DNA from: an uncultured Alphaproteobacteria bacterium
GTDB taxonomy: Bacteria; Pseudomonadota; Alphaproteobacteria; Caulobacterales; Parvularculaceae
Assembly (NCBI GenBank): GCA_937895955.1
Contig: CALAZI010000008.1
Location: forward strand, 1-17,742
DNA length: 17,742 nt
Reading direction: 5' to 3'
Shown: positions 1-7,448 of the stretch, one piece after another
Layout of the letters: each line of letters begins with the position of its first letter
Position numbering within the stretch: the first letter of the stretch is position 1
Position numbers and translations under genes: made by a program
Notes under the pieces: model-generated
Told to the model about the DNA's origin: nothing
Databases searched by the model: none
Seen by the model: the letters and a program-made list of their open reading frames with translations, nothing else

Positions 1-67
1 CCAGCGCGACTTTCAAGGATGCAGTGCCGGTGCGGCCAAGCCCCGCGCCGATGACAGATAGAGGCAT
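1..67 (-). CDS. Sulfotransferase-family protein, N-terminal fragment (partial at window edge)
   Basis: Only the first 22 codons lie inside the window; the rest is off the left edge. The visible N-terminus reads MPLSVIGAGLGRTGTASLK. The G-x-G-R-T-G-T-x-S-L-K pattern right after a short hydrophobic strand matches the phosphosulfate-binding loop of the PAPS-dependent sulfotransferase family that carries it at the extreme N-terminus. Such proteins are predicted to move a sulfuryl group from PAPS to an acceptor, but the acceptor cannot be inferred here. A strong ribosome binding site (GGGAGG) lies 5-6 bases before the ATG. The gene is 71 bases downstream of dnaJ on the same strand, so read-through from the chaperone genes is possible. 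The family call rests on one motif. Confidence 0.7.
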   Translation of the reverse strand, partial: MPLSVIGAGLGRTGTASLKVAL

Positions 68-138
68 GTTTTCCCTCCCAAGAACGACAAGACGCTATGG
101 CGCCGCATGGAGGAGGGCAATCGGATAGCGGGCGACGT

Positions 139-1269
139 CTACTCGCTCGCCAGCCCGTCCCAAAACTTCTTCACGCGCTTGAAGAAGCCGGTCGATGACG
201 GGTTGCAATCGTCGCCGCCGGCTTCGCAGAATTCCTTCAGCAGTTCCTTTTGCCGCGCGGTGAGATTGACCGGCGTTTCGACCGCGATCTCGACGATCAT
301 GTCGCCGCGTCCCTTCTGGTTCAACCGCGACATGCCCTTGCCGCGAACGCGGAAGCGGCGTCCGGTCTGCGCGCCTTCGGGGATCGATATTGAAACGCGC
401 CCGCCCTCGATCGTCGGGCCTTCAACCTCGCCGCCAAGCGCGGCCGTCGCCATCGGGATCGGCGCGTTGCAATAAAGATCGGCGCCGTCGCGCTCGAAAA
501 GATCGTGTTTCTTGACGTCGACGAAAATATAGAGATCGCCTTCGGGCCCGCCGCGCGGTCCCGCCTCGCCTTCGCCGGCGAGGCGTATGCGCGTGCCGGC
601 TTCAATGCCGGCGGGGATGTCGACCATCAGCGTGCGTTCTTTTCGAACGCGGCCCTGACCGCCGCAATCCGTACACGGATCGGAAATGACGCGCCCTTCC
701 CCGCCGCATTGCGGGCACGTGCGCTCAAGCGTGAAAAAGCCCTGCTGCACGCGAACGCGGCCGGCGCCGCGACAGGTTCCGCATGTCGTCGGACCGGAGC
801 CTTTTTTCGCGCCCGAGCCCTCGCAGGTCTCGCAGGCGACCGAGCCCGGCACGGTGATCGAGGCCTTCTTGCCGTTGAAGGCCTCCTCCAGCGAGATTTC
901 GAGCGCGTATTTTAAGTCGGCGCCGCGGCCCGGCCCGCGCGCGCGCCCCGAACGCGCGCCCATGATGTCGCTGAAGAGATCTTCGAAAACGTCCGAAAAG
1001 GCGGAGGCGTCAAAACCGTTGAAGCCCGCGCCGCCGCTCTGGCCGTTCTTGAACGCGGCGTGCCCGAAGCGGTCATAGGCCGCGCGCTTTTGCGGATCGG
1101 AGAGGCATTCGTAAGCCTCGTTCACTTCCTTGAATTTCTGTTCCGCCGCCGCATCGCCCTGATTGCGGTCGGGATGGTGCTGCATCGCCGCCTTGCGAAA
1201 CGCCGATTTGATCGCCGCATCGTCCGCGCCGCGGTCAACGCCAAGCACTGAGTAATAGTCTTGCGCCAT
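139..1269 (-). CDS. dnaJ: Chaperone protein DnaJ (Hsp40)
   Basis: This 376-residue protein has the full type I DnaJ layout and family-typical length. The J domain (residues 1-70) carries the HPD motif at 32-34, which stimulates DnaK ATPase activity. A Gly/Phe-rich stretch follows (about 75-115). The zinc-finger domain has four CxxCxGxG repeats, with cysteine pairs at 146/149, 163/166, 185/188 and 199/202. The C-terminal substrate-binding domains run to the end. DnaJ delivers unfolded clients to DnaK in the cytoplasm, and GrpE (not in this window) completes the cycle. The gene lies 158 bases downstream of dnaK on the same strand. The intervening inverted repeat and hairpin could lower dnaJ expression relative to dnaK. 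The ribosome binding site (GGCGAG) is modest. Nothing looks truncated. Confidence 0.98.
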   Translation of the reverse strand: MAQDYYSVLGVDRGADDAAIKSAFRKAAMQHHPDRNQGDAAAEQKFKEVNEAYECLSDPQKRAAYDRFGHAAFKNGQSGGAGFNGFDASAFSDVFEDLFSDIMGARSGRARGPGRGADLKYALEISLEEAFNGKKASITVPGSVACETCEGSGAKKGSGPTTCGTCRGAGRVRVQQGFFTLERTCPQCGGEGRVISDPCTDCGGQGRVRKERTLMVDIPAGIEAGTRIRLAGEGEAGPRGGPEGDLYIFVDVKKHDLFERDGADLYCNAPIPMATAALGGEVEGPTIEGGRVSISIPEGAQTGRRFRVRGKGMSRLNQKGRGDMIVEIAVETPVNLTARQKELLKEFCEAGGDDCNPSSTGFFKRVKKFWDGLASE

Positions 1270-1300
1270 ATCGAAAACGCTCGCCGCCCCTTGCGATCAC

Positions 1301-1386
1301 CGCTCATCCCGGCGAAAGCCGGGATCCAGAAACAAGCGCCGCAATGACGTCTTTGGATTGGATCCCGGCTTTCGCCGGGATGAGCG
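1301..1386. repeat. 28-bp perfect inverted repeat between dnaK and dnaJ
   Basis: Positions 1301-1328 and 1359-1386 are exact reverse complements (28 of 28) around a 30-base spacer. Each arm also contains its own smaller palindrome, CCCGGCGAAAGCCGGG in the left arm. The core TCATCCCGGCGAAAGCCGGG resembles a dispersed intergenic repeat I recall from many alphaproteobacterial genomes; that is recollection, not a search. In the dnaK-dnaJ transcript it would form a very stable stem that could act as a partial terminator, a processing site or an mRNA-end stabiliser. No clear run of T follows it in the leftward direction. Confidence 0.85.
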
Positions 1387-1395
1387 GGTTTTTAA

Positions 1396-1420
1396 GCGGC
1401 GGCGAGGTTGACGCCGCCGC
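1396..1420 (-). other. GC-rich hairpin just after the dnaK stop codon
   Basis: GCGGCGGCG (1396-1404) and CGCCGCCGC (1412-1420) pair perfectly over 9 bp around the 7-base loop AGGTTGA. The hairpin starts 7 bases past the dnaK stop codon. In the leftward transcript it is followed by GCTTAAAAA rather than a U run, so it is not a classical intrinsic terminator. It may stabilise the 3' end of dnaK mRNA or pause transcription. Confidence 0.5.
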
Positions 1421-1427
1421 CAGTCCA

Positions 1428-3329
1428 TTACTCTTTCTTGTCGCCGTCGACTTCCTCGAAATCGGCGTCGACGACGCTGTCATCGCCCCTGGCGTCGCCG
1501 CCCTCTTCAGCGGCGCCGGTCTGCGCCTTGTACATCGCCTCGCCGAGCTTCATCGAGGCCGAGAGCATCGCCTGCGTGTCGGCGGCGATTTTCTCCGCAT
1601 CCGAATTCTCGTCTTCAAGCGTCTTCTTCAGCGTCGCGATCGCGTCTTCGATCGCTTTCTTTTCGTCGCCGCTGATCTTGTCGCCATGTTCGGCGAGCGC
1701 TTTTTCCGTCTGGTGGACGGCGCTTTCGCCATGGTTCTTCGCCTCAACGCGGCCGCGGCGCGCCTTGTCGGCTTCCGCGTTCGCTTCGGCGTCTTTCACC
1801 ATCTGGTCGATGTCGGCGTCCGACAGGCCGCCCGAGGCCTGAATGCGGATCGACTGTTCCTTGTTGGTCGCCTTGTCCTTCGCCGAGACATGCACGATGC
1901 CGTTGGCGTCGATGTCGAAAGTGACCTCGATCTGCGGCACGCCGCGGGGCGCCGGCGGAATGCCGACGAGATCGAACTGGCCGAGCATCTTGTTGTCGGC
2001 CGCCATTTCGCGCTCGCCCTGGAAGACGCGGATCGTCACGGCGGACTGATTGTCTTCGGCGGTCGAGAAGGTCTGCGACTTCTTGGTCGGGATCGTCGTG
2101 TTGCGTTCGATGAGGCGCGTGAAAACGCCGCCGAGCGTTTCGATGCCGAGCGACAAGGGCGTCACGTCGAGCAGGAGAACGTCCTTGACGTCGCCTTGCA
2201 GAACGCCCGCCTGGATCGCGGCGCCGAGCGCGACAACCTCATCCGGGTTGACGCCCTTATGCGGCTCTTTGCCGAAGAACTGCTTCACCGTCTCCTGGAC
2301 TTTCGGCATGCGCGTCATGCCGCCGACGAGAATGACTTCGTCGATGTCGCCGGCGGAAAGGCCGGCGTCTTTCAGCGCCGCCTTGCAGGGATCGACCGTG
2401 CGCTTGACGAGATCTTCAACAAGGCTTTCGAGCTTGGCTCGGCTGAGCTTCATGTTGAGATGTTTCGGGCCTGAGGCGTCGGCGGTGATGAAGGGAAGGT
2501 TCACTTCATATTGCGCCGTCGAGGAAAGTTCTTTCTTCGCCTTTTCCGCCTCTTCCTTCAGGCGCTGCAGCGCGAGCTTGTCCTTGCGGAGATCAATGCC
2601 CTGATCTTTTTTGAACTCGTCGGCGAGATAATCGACGACGCGCATGTCGAAATCTTCGCCGCCGAGGAACGTGTCGCCGTTCGTCGCCAGCACTTCGAAA
2701 ACGCCGTCGCCGATTTCGAGAATCGAAATGTCGAACGTGCCGCCGCCGAGATCGTAGACGGCGATCTTCTTGCCGTCTTTTTTCTCAAGCCCGTAGGCGA
2801 GCGCCGCGGCCGTCGGTTCGTTGATGATCCTGAGGACCTCGAGACCGGCGATCTTGCCGGCGTCTTTCGTCGCCTGACGCTGCGCGTCGTTGAAATAGGC
2901 GGGAACGGTGATGACGGCCTGCTCGACCTTTTCGCCGAGATAGGCCTCCGCCGTCTCTTTCATCTTTTGCAGGATGAAGGCGGAGATCTGCGAGGGCGCG
3001 TATTTCTCGCCATGGCTCTCGACCCAGGCGTCGCCATTGCCCGCCTTGGAAATCTTGTAGGGGACCATGCCGATGTCTTTCTTGACCATCGGATCATCGA
3101 AATTGCGGCCGATCAGGCGCTTGATGGCGAAGAAGGTGTTTTCAGGGTTCGTCACCGCCTGGCGCTTGGCCGGCTGGCCGACGATGCGTTCGCCGTCGCT
3201 GGTGAAGGCGACGACCGAGGGGGTCGTGCGCGCGCCCTCGGCGTTTTCGATGACTTTCGGCTGCTTGCCTTCCATGACCGCGACGCAGGAATTGGTCGTG
3301 CCGAGGTCGATGCCGATAACTTTGCCCAT
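1428..3329 (-). CDS. dnaK: Chaperone protein DnaK (Hsp70)
   Basis: This 633-residue protein is full length for bacterial DnaK. The nucleotide-binding domain contains the phosphate-1 loop GIDLGTTNS (6-14), the phosphate-2 loop YDLGGGTFD (192-200) and the adenosine motif VGGMTRMP (335-342). The interdomain linker DVLLLDVTPLSLG (383-395) leads into the substrate-binding beta domain and helical lid, and the acidic tail ends EEVDGDKKE. It binds exposed hydrophobic peptides in the cytoplasm in an ATP cycle driven by DnaJ and GrpE. A good ribosome binding site (AAGGAG) sits about 9 bases before the ATG. A promoter of the alphaproteobacterial heat-shock type lies about 150 bases upstream. No HrcA-type CIRCE inverted repeat is visible. 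dnaJ follows on the same strand. Confidence 0.99.
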   Translation of the reverse strand: MGKVIGIDLGTTNSCVAVMEGKQPKVIENAEGARTTPSVVAFTSDGERIVGQPAKRQAVTNPENTFFAIKRLIGRNFDDPMVKKDIGMVPYKISKAGNGDAWVESHGEKYAPSQISAFILQKMKETAEAYLGEKVEQAVITVPAYFNDAQRQATKDAGKIAGLEVLRIINEPTAAALAYGLEKKDGKKIAVYDLGGGTFDISILEIGDGVFEVLATNGDTFLGGEDFDMRVVDYLADEFKKDQGIDLRKDKLALQRLKEEAEKAKKELSSTAQYEVNLPFITADASGPKHLNMKLSRAKLESLVEDLVKRTVDPCKAALKDAGLSAGDIDEVILVGGMTRMPKVQETVKQFFGKEPHKGVNPDEVVALGAAIQAGVLQGDVKDVLLLDVTPLSLGIETLGGVFTRLIERNTTIPTKKSQTFSTAEDNQSAVTIRVFQGEREMAADNKMLGQFDLVGIPPAPRGVPQIEVTFDIDANGIVHVSAKDKATNKEQSIRIQASGGLSDADIDQMVKDAEANAEADKARRGRVEAKNHGESAVHQTEKALAEHGDKISGDEKKAIEDAIATLKKTLEDENSDAEKIAADTQAMLSASMKLGEAMYKAQTGAAEEGGDARGDDSVVDADFEEVDGDKKE

Positions 3330-3690
3330 TCAAAAGTCTCCTTGCAGCGGACGGCTCCGTCATTGAGGGCCTTCATGGAGGCGCGCAAGAAGCCGCCCCC
3401 GCCAAGCGCCCGGATTCAAGCCGTCCCTGATTGCCCTTTGGTTCATGGGCCGAAACGGAGCGTTCCGACCCGGTTCGGGCGGGATATAGGCGCCGCCCCG
3501 GCGGCCCGCAACCCGCGCGGCGGCCGGAAAGCCCAAGAAAATTCAGCCGTTTTCCGCCCCTTAGGGCCGGCCCGCGCCGCCAGGCCGGATGTCGGATGTT
3601 CGCGGCGGCCGGCCGCGGCGAATTTCGCATTTCCACGATAGAAGTTTTTCGGCGGCGGGCGCATAAGAACGCGCCATTTGGGAGCTTTTT
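3330..3690. other. Divergent intergenic region between dnaK and the VOC gene
   Basis: This 361-base gap separates two divergently transcribed genes. It contains the putative heat-shock promoter and leader of dnaK (3330-3512). On the right it contains the upstream region of the VOC gene, with a GGGAG ribosome binding site shortly before 3691. The middle (about 3500-3620) is an extremely GC-rich stretch with several GGCC/CCGG self-complementary words. Open frames across it lack plausible starts or family similarity, so I call none. No rightward promoter stands out. Confidence 0.6.
3484..3512 (-). promoter_or_regulatory. Putative RpoH-type heat-shock promoter of dnaK
   Basis: Read leftward, GTTG (3509-3512) is followed after exactly 18 bases by CCTATAT (3484-3490). 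The alphaproteobacterial sigma-32 consensus, as I recall it, is CTTG-N17/18-CYTATNT, so only the first base of the -35 element departs. A start near 3477 would give a 5' leader of about 148 bases. An exact CTTGAA also occurs at 3415-3420 on this strand but lacks a matching -10 at proper spacing. The assignment is by pattern only. Confidence 0.45.
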
Positions 3691-4218
3691 ATGGCCCGGT
3701 CCCCGAAAAAATCCGCCGACAAGCAGAAGAAAAACAAGAACGCCGCCAAGAAGAAAAAGGCGCCGGCGACGCCGACGAAGCGGGCGAAACTTTCCGCCAA
3801 GGAATATGCGCCGCTCGCGCCCTATCTTCGCATCAAGGGCGCGCGCGAGGCGGTCGATTTCTACAAGAAGGCCTTCAATGCGAGCGTTCGCATGATCATG
3901 GACGCGGAGGACAAAGTCCGCATCATGCACGCCGATCTCATCATAAACGGCGGCGAGATCATGCTCTCGGACACGTTTCCGGAATTCGGGACGGCCGTCA
4001 CGACCGCGCCGGTCGATGCGAAAACGACGACCGTCTCGCTCCACCTTCAGGTCAACGACGCCGACAAATGGTGGAAGCGCGCCACCGAAGCGGGCTGTTC
4101 AATCGTCATGCCGCTGGAAGATCAGTTCTGGGGCGACCGCTTCGGCATGATCAAGGATCCGTTCGGCCATGTCTGGTCGATCGCCTCCAAGATCAAGAAA
4201 AAGCGCGGCAAGAAATAA
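3691..4218 (+). CDS. VOC/glyoxalase-fold protein, PhnB-like, with Lys-rich N-terminal tail
   Basis: This 175-residue protein has two parts. Residues 1-38 are a lysine/alanine-rich, low-complexity tail with about 15 lysines. Residues 42-168 form a vicinal oxygen chelate domain of the PhnB-like subgroup, with paired repeats APYLRIKGAREAVDFYKKAF and TVSLHLQVNDADKWWKRA, and the closing motif IKDPFGHVW. His80, His118 and Glu89 are candidate metal-site positions by family layout, which I have not aligned. VOC proteins include lyases, dioxygenases and resistance proteins, and many PhnB-like members have no assigned reaction, so no substrate is proposed. The ATG has a GGGAG site 8-9 bases upstream. 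It diverges from dnaK and converges on the next gene with a 27-base gap. The basic tail is unusual for the family and could bind nucleic acid or polyphosphate; that is inference. Confidence 0.88.
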   Translation: MARSPKKSADKQKKNKNAAKKKKAPATPTKRAKLSAKEYAPLAPYLRIKGAREAVDFYKKAFNASVRMIMDAEDKVRIMHADLIINGGEIMLSDTFPEFGTAVTTAPVDAKTTTVSLHLQVNDADKWWKRATEAGCSIVMPLEDQFWGDRFGMIKDPFGHVWSIASKIKKKRGKK

Positions 4219-4245
4219 AGCCGCGCGGCGGCGAGGCGATCCTGA

Positions 4246-5538
4246 TCAGGGCTTTCCGCAGGCCGACCCGATTGCGGCGTATTCGGCGGCATGGCGCGTC
4301 GCGCTCATCACCCAGCCGACATTGGCCTCGTCATAACGATTAACATATTGCCAGACGATGTCGCCTGACGGCGTCGTCTCAAAGACGCGGCCCGCATCCG
4401 TCTCGACGATCAGCAGATTGCCGTTCTCAAGCCGTTCGTGCTTGCCGCGGCGGGGCGTGTAAAAAATGTCGTCGCCGCGAGATTGATAGAGCGTCTCAAA
4501 CGCGAAATCGCCCGGCCTTATCGCAATGATGCGGCTGCCGCCGCGGCGGCCGAGCCAGCCGTTCCCCGGCCCGGCGGGTTCGCTGCCGCGATTGTCGAAA
4601 ATCGAAATGCGTCCGTCCGCGCCGAAATCGGGATCATGCTGAAGCTGCGTCGCGCCGGTCCGCGCCCATTTGATCGTCCGCGTAGCGCGGTCGATGACGA
4701 AGATCGCGTTTCGCTGGCGCGCGCTGACGAGAATGTCGCCGGCTGAAAACATCGGAAACGCCGCAGCGAACCGCTCATCAAGAATTTCGACGTCATTGAC
4801 GTGAAGAACGTCGTGCGAGGCTGAGTGCTCGCCGGCGACAAGCCCTTCCTCGCCGCTGTTGATGATGACGTCGACAAGGTCGATCGTTTCGACAAGCGCG
4901 CCCGTTTCCGCATCGAACCGGCCGATGCGATCGAGCCCGAACGGCCGCCCGAAAAGGCGCGGCTCGGCATATTCGGCGACGGTGAGCGGCGTCCAGATAT
5001 CGCCATTGTCGTCCACGTCGATCGAATGATGCGGCCCGTCTTCGTTGCGCCAAAGGACGCGCCCGCAGGCGTCGACGCGATAGAGCCCTTTCTGTTCAAG
5101 CGTTATGAGGATGTCGCCGTTCGGATAAAGATGCGCGCCGTGAATGAGCGCGTCGAAACGATAGAGCTTATCGTCCTTGAGGTCGAAAAAATCGACCGGC
5201 CATTCATGGATGAGCGCGCCCTTTTCGTCGACGAGACGCGCGGTCAGCCGATCGTCAAACAGGCCGACGATAAAGGTGACGCCGCGCGACATGCGCGAAA
5301 AATCGGGCGCCAAATCGTTCGAAAGATCAGGGCGAAGCGGCTCGATATGTTCGACAGGCGAAAGACCGGCCACGGCGCGCCAGCTGTCGGTCATCAGCGA
5401 AACCGTCGCCGCCGCGGTCTGGATCGAATTTCGCACGGACGGCGCGAGCGCGCCAATCAGGACGCAGACGATCATCACCGCTTCAATCGCGCAGACGATG
5501 GCGATCTTGCGCGCGACAGAATCGCTTTTCCCGGCCAT
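4246..5538 (-). CDS. Arylsulfotransferase-like (ASST family) membrane-anchored beta-propeller protein
   Basis: This 430-residue protein has an N-terminal membrane segment (about 12-34), with the bulk predicted on the periplasmic side. The body is made of propeller-like repeats typical of the arylsulfotransferase family: GAHLYPNGDILITLEQKG, WRNEDGPHHSIDVDDNGDIW, HDVLHVNDVEIL, LQHDPDFGADGRISIFDNRG and KHERLENGNLLIVETDAGRVFE. Conserved histidines sit at 170/171, 242, 246, 301 and 367. Characterised PAPS-independent ASST enzymes use histidines to transfer sulfate between phenolic compounds, but this is the broader family and activity cannot be assumed. The ribosome binding site GAGGGGCG precedes the ATG. 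The TIR/FGE-like gene lies 74 bases upstream on the same strand, so the two may be cotranscribed. It ends tail to tail with the VOC gene with no obvious terminator. Confidence 0.82.
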   Translation of the reverse strand: MAGKSDSVARKIAIVCAIEAVMIVCVLIGALAPSVRNSIQTAAATVSLMTDSWRAVAGLSPVEHIEPLRPDLSNDLAPDFSRMSRGVTFIVGLFDDRLTARLVDEKGALIHEWPVDFFDLKDDKLYRFDALIHGAHLYPNGDILITLEQKGLYRVDACGRVLWRNEDGPHHSIDVDDNGDIWTPLTVAEYAEPRLFGRPFGLDRIGRFDAETGALVETIDLVDVIINSGEEGLVAGEHSASHDVLHVNDVEILDERFAAAFPMFSAGDILVSARQRNAIFVIDRATRTIKWARTGATQLQHDPDFGADGRISIFDNRGSEPAGPGNGWLGRRGGSRIIAIRPGDFAFETLYQSRGDDIFYTPRRGKHERLENGNLLIVETDAGRVFETTPSGDIVWQYVNRYDEANVGWVMSATRHAAEYAAIGSACGKP

Positions 5539-5612
5539 GCGCCCCTCATCTGTGCGGGCCGGTTATAGGCGTTACGGATTTTACATCTCGTTAAGGCTGG
5601 GAAGCGGACCGC

Positions 5613-7322
5613 TTACGGCAGATCCCGAACGACCCGGAAGCCGACATCATTGCGCCGCGCGCCGATCGGCGCGCCGTCGCGAGCCGATGCGCGCGCGGCT
5701 TCTCCGGCCGCGCTCCAGCCGCCGCCCTTGATGACCCGCGCCGAGCAGAAAGACCCGACCAGCGTCGCGCCGGCGTCGCCGGCCCAACAATCGGCAGTCC
5801 ATTCCGCCGCATTCCCGTGCATGTCGAAAAGGCCGAAGAGATTCGCCGCGAAGCGACCGACGGGAAGCGTGCGTCCGACCGAGGCGCCGTCCTGGCTGAA
5901 ATTCGCCTGACGCGCCGACCCCGTCGCGCCGAAAGAATAGGCGTCGAGCGATCCGGCGCGCGCGGCGTATTCCCACTCGGTCTCAGTCGGCAGGCGATAC
6001 TCGCGGCCGGTCTTGCGCGAAAGCCAGCCGGCGTAGGCTTCAGCCTCTTCAAACGTGACGTTGACGACCGGGCGATCGCCGCCGCCCCAGCCATTATCGG
6101 AAACGCGCGGACACGCGCCGTCGCTGACGCAGGCGTTCCACTCATCGAACGTCGTCTCAAAAACCGCGACGGCGATCGGCTTACGGAGCATCAAGGGAAC
6201 GGCGAGATCGGCCCCTGGTTCAGGCGCGAGCGTGCCGGCGCTGATCTCGGCGAGATCGGGGCATTCGAGACAATCGCGCAGATAGAGCCCGTAGGCGGCG
6301 CCGGCGTCGGCGTTCGCCGTCGAAGACCAGGCGAGTTCGGCGATCTTGTCAGCCGAATTTTCCGCCGCGGCGCCGGCCTCATCCGGCATCGGGAGCGTCG
6401 CATCCGCCGCGCTCGCCGTTTGCGTGAACGGCTTGATGCGCGGGGCCGCGAACTCGTCGGAAAAAACTTCTCCGTCGGTCGGCGCGCCGGTTTCCTCGAC
6501 CGCCGGCGCAGCGGCGCTTGCAACGGTTTCATCGACGCTCGCAATTTCATAGGGCGCGTCCGGCGGCGGCGATTCAGAGTCAAAAACGTCCTCGACCGGC
6601 CTCTCAACGCCGGCGTCGGCGGTCAGCGCTTCGCGAAGCGCGCCGGCGGGCGGCGGCGCGGCGTTTGCGCGCGCCTCATTCGCGGCGGCGACTGCGGCGA
6701 AATCATCTCTATCCTGATCTTTCGGCGTAACGAACGCGACCACCGGCGGCGCGGGCGCATCGAGGGCGGCGGGAGCCGTCTTGTTCACGGCGATGACGGC
6801 GAGAACGACGCCGCCGGCGACAAGCCCGACCGCGGCCGCCGCGCCCAACATGGCCGCGCGCGGCACGTAAGGGGTCGGCGCGGCGCGACCGCCGGCGGCG
6901 ATCGGCGGATCGGCGAAAAAGTCGTCGTCAATTTCCTCGGCGCTCAACGGGGCGGCGTCGGCCGGCGGCAATTCGATGCCGCGCCGAACGGCGAGTTCAA
7001 CCTCGTCGAGAACAAACCGCCAGCGCGGATCGTTTCTGGAGCCGTCCCAGCCGGCGATATCGACCGGCCAGAGATGCTCGAAACTCGACGGCGGCGGCGC
7101 CTTGCCGATCGCGACCGGCACCAGAACGCGGCGCGCTAAAGCGGAGCGCGCGGCGGCGAGAATTTCCGATGACGCGGCGGCGGCGGCTGACCAGATGACG
7201 AAGGCGGCTGACGCGGCTTCCCGCCCATTGACGGTTTCATAGCCGGCGTCCGCCAGCGCGCCGGCGATCTGTTCGGCTGTCCCGATATTTTCGGGCGCGA
7301 AAAGGAGCCTTATTTTGGACAT
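5613..7322 (-). CDS. TIR-like / transmembrane / FGE-like (SUMF1-EgtB-PvdO) domain fusion protein
   Basis: This 569-residue protein has three parts. Residues 1-115 resemble a TIR_2-type domain: an opening IRLLFAPE strand, AEQIAGALADAGYE, then LVPVAIGKAPPPSSFEHLWPVDIAGWDG. Residues 156-180 form one membrane helix, followed by a long Ala/Pro/acidic linker (181-345). Residues 350-569 are an FGE-sulfatase fold with the family words RLPTETEWEYAARAG (443-457), LFDMHGNAAEW and a closing GFRVVRDLP. The TIR part lacks the W-x-x-E catalytic glutamate environment. The FGE-like part has GGGWSAAGEAARAS where true formylglycine-generating enzymes carry their two active-site cysteines. It is therefore probably a binding or regulatory membrane protein rather than an NADase or sulfatase activator. 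No clear ribosome binding site precedes the ATG. It is upstream of the ASST-like gene and divergent from comM. Confidence 0.85.
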   Translation of the reverse strand: MSKIRLLFAPENIGTAEQIAGALADAGYETVNGREAASAAFVIWSAAAAASSEILAAARSALARRVLVPVAIGKAPPPSSFEHLWPVDIAGWDGSRNDPRWRFVLDEVELAVRRGIELPPADAAPLSAEEIDDDFFADPPIAAGGRAAPTPYVPRAAMLGAAAAVGLVAGGVVLAVIAVNKTAPAALDAPAPPVVAFVTPKDQDRDDFAAVAAANEARANAAPPPAGALREALTADAGVERPVEDVFDSESPPPDAPYEIASVDETVASAAAPAVEETGAPTDGEVFSDEFAAPRIKPFTQTASAADATLPMPDEAGAAAENSADKIAELAWSSTANADAGAAYGLYLRDCLECPDLAEISAGTLAPEPGADLAVPLMLRKPIAVAVFETTFDEWNACVSDGACPRVSDNGWGGGDRPVVNVTFEEAEAYAGWLSRKTGREYRLPTETEWEYAARAGSLDAYSFGATGSARQANFSQDGASVGRTLPVGRFAANLFGLFDMHGNAAEWTADCWAGDAGATLVGSFCSARVIKGGGWSAAGEAARASARDGAPIGARRNDVGFRVVRDLP

Positions 7323-7448
7323 CTATGCGCAGGAGGCCTTGATGGGACGCCATAAGGCGCCCGTATTCCCAGCGTGAGTTGTTCGCCGATTGCGCCAGCG
7401 CCAGCAAGGCGAATTCGTTAATTCCGGCTTAACCTTTGGCATGTTTTT

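Noticed and set aside
1344..2474. Long rightward open frame opposite the 3' half of dnaK, starting within the inverted repeat
   Set aside because: It is antisense to unmistakable dnaK codons, has Arg/Val-rich low-information sequence, and its first residues are just the translated dispersed repeat. High GC makes such antisense frames common.
3415..3420. CTTGAA as the -35 element of a dnaK heat-shock promoter
   Set aside because: No CYTAT-like -10 occurs 17-18 bases downstream; the GTTG-N18-CCTATAT pair farther upstream is a better match.
3330..3690. CIRCE/HrcA operator for dnaK
   Set aside because: No TTAGCACTC-N9-GAGTGCTAA-like inverted repeat is present; an RpoH-type promoter fits better.
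5613..6273. Genuine formylglycine-generating enzyme activating a sulfatase
   Set aside because: The two active-site cysteines of FGE are absent from the expected position, and no sulfatase gene lies in the window.
5817..7139. Rightward 440-codon open frame opposite the TIR/FGE-like gene
   Set aside because: Arg/Gly-rich with no domain pattern; the leftward frame shows clear family motifs, so this is a GC-driven shadow.
1..7322. A sulfur-metabolism island made of the sulfotransferase, ASST-like and FGE-like genes
   Set aside because: The first gene is separated from the others by dnaK, dnaJ and a VOC gene, and the FGE-like protein lacks its catalytic residues. No sulfate-activation genes are seen.
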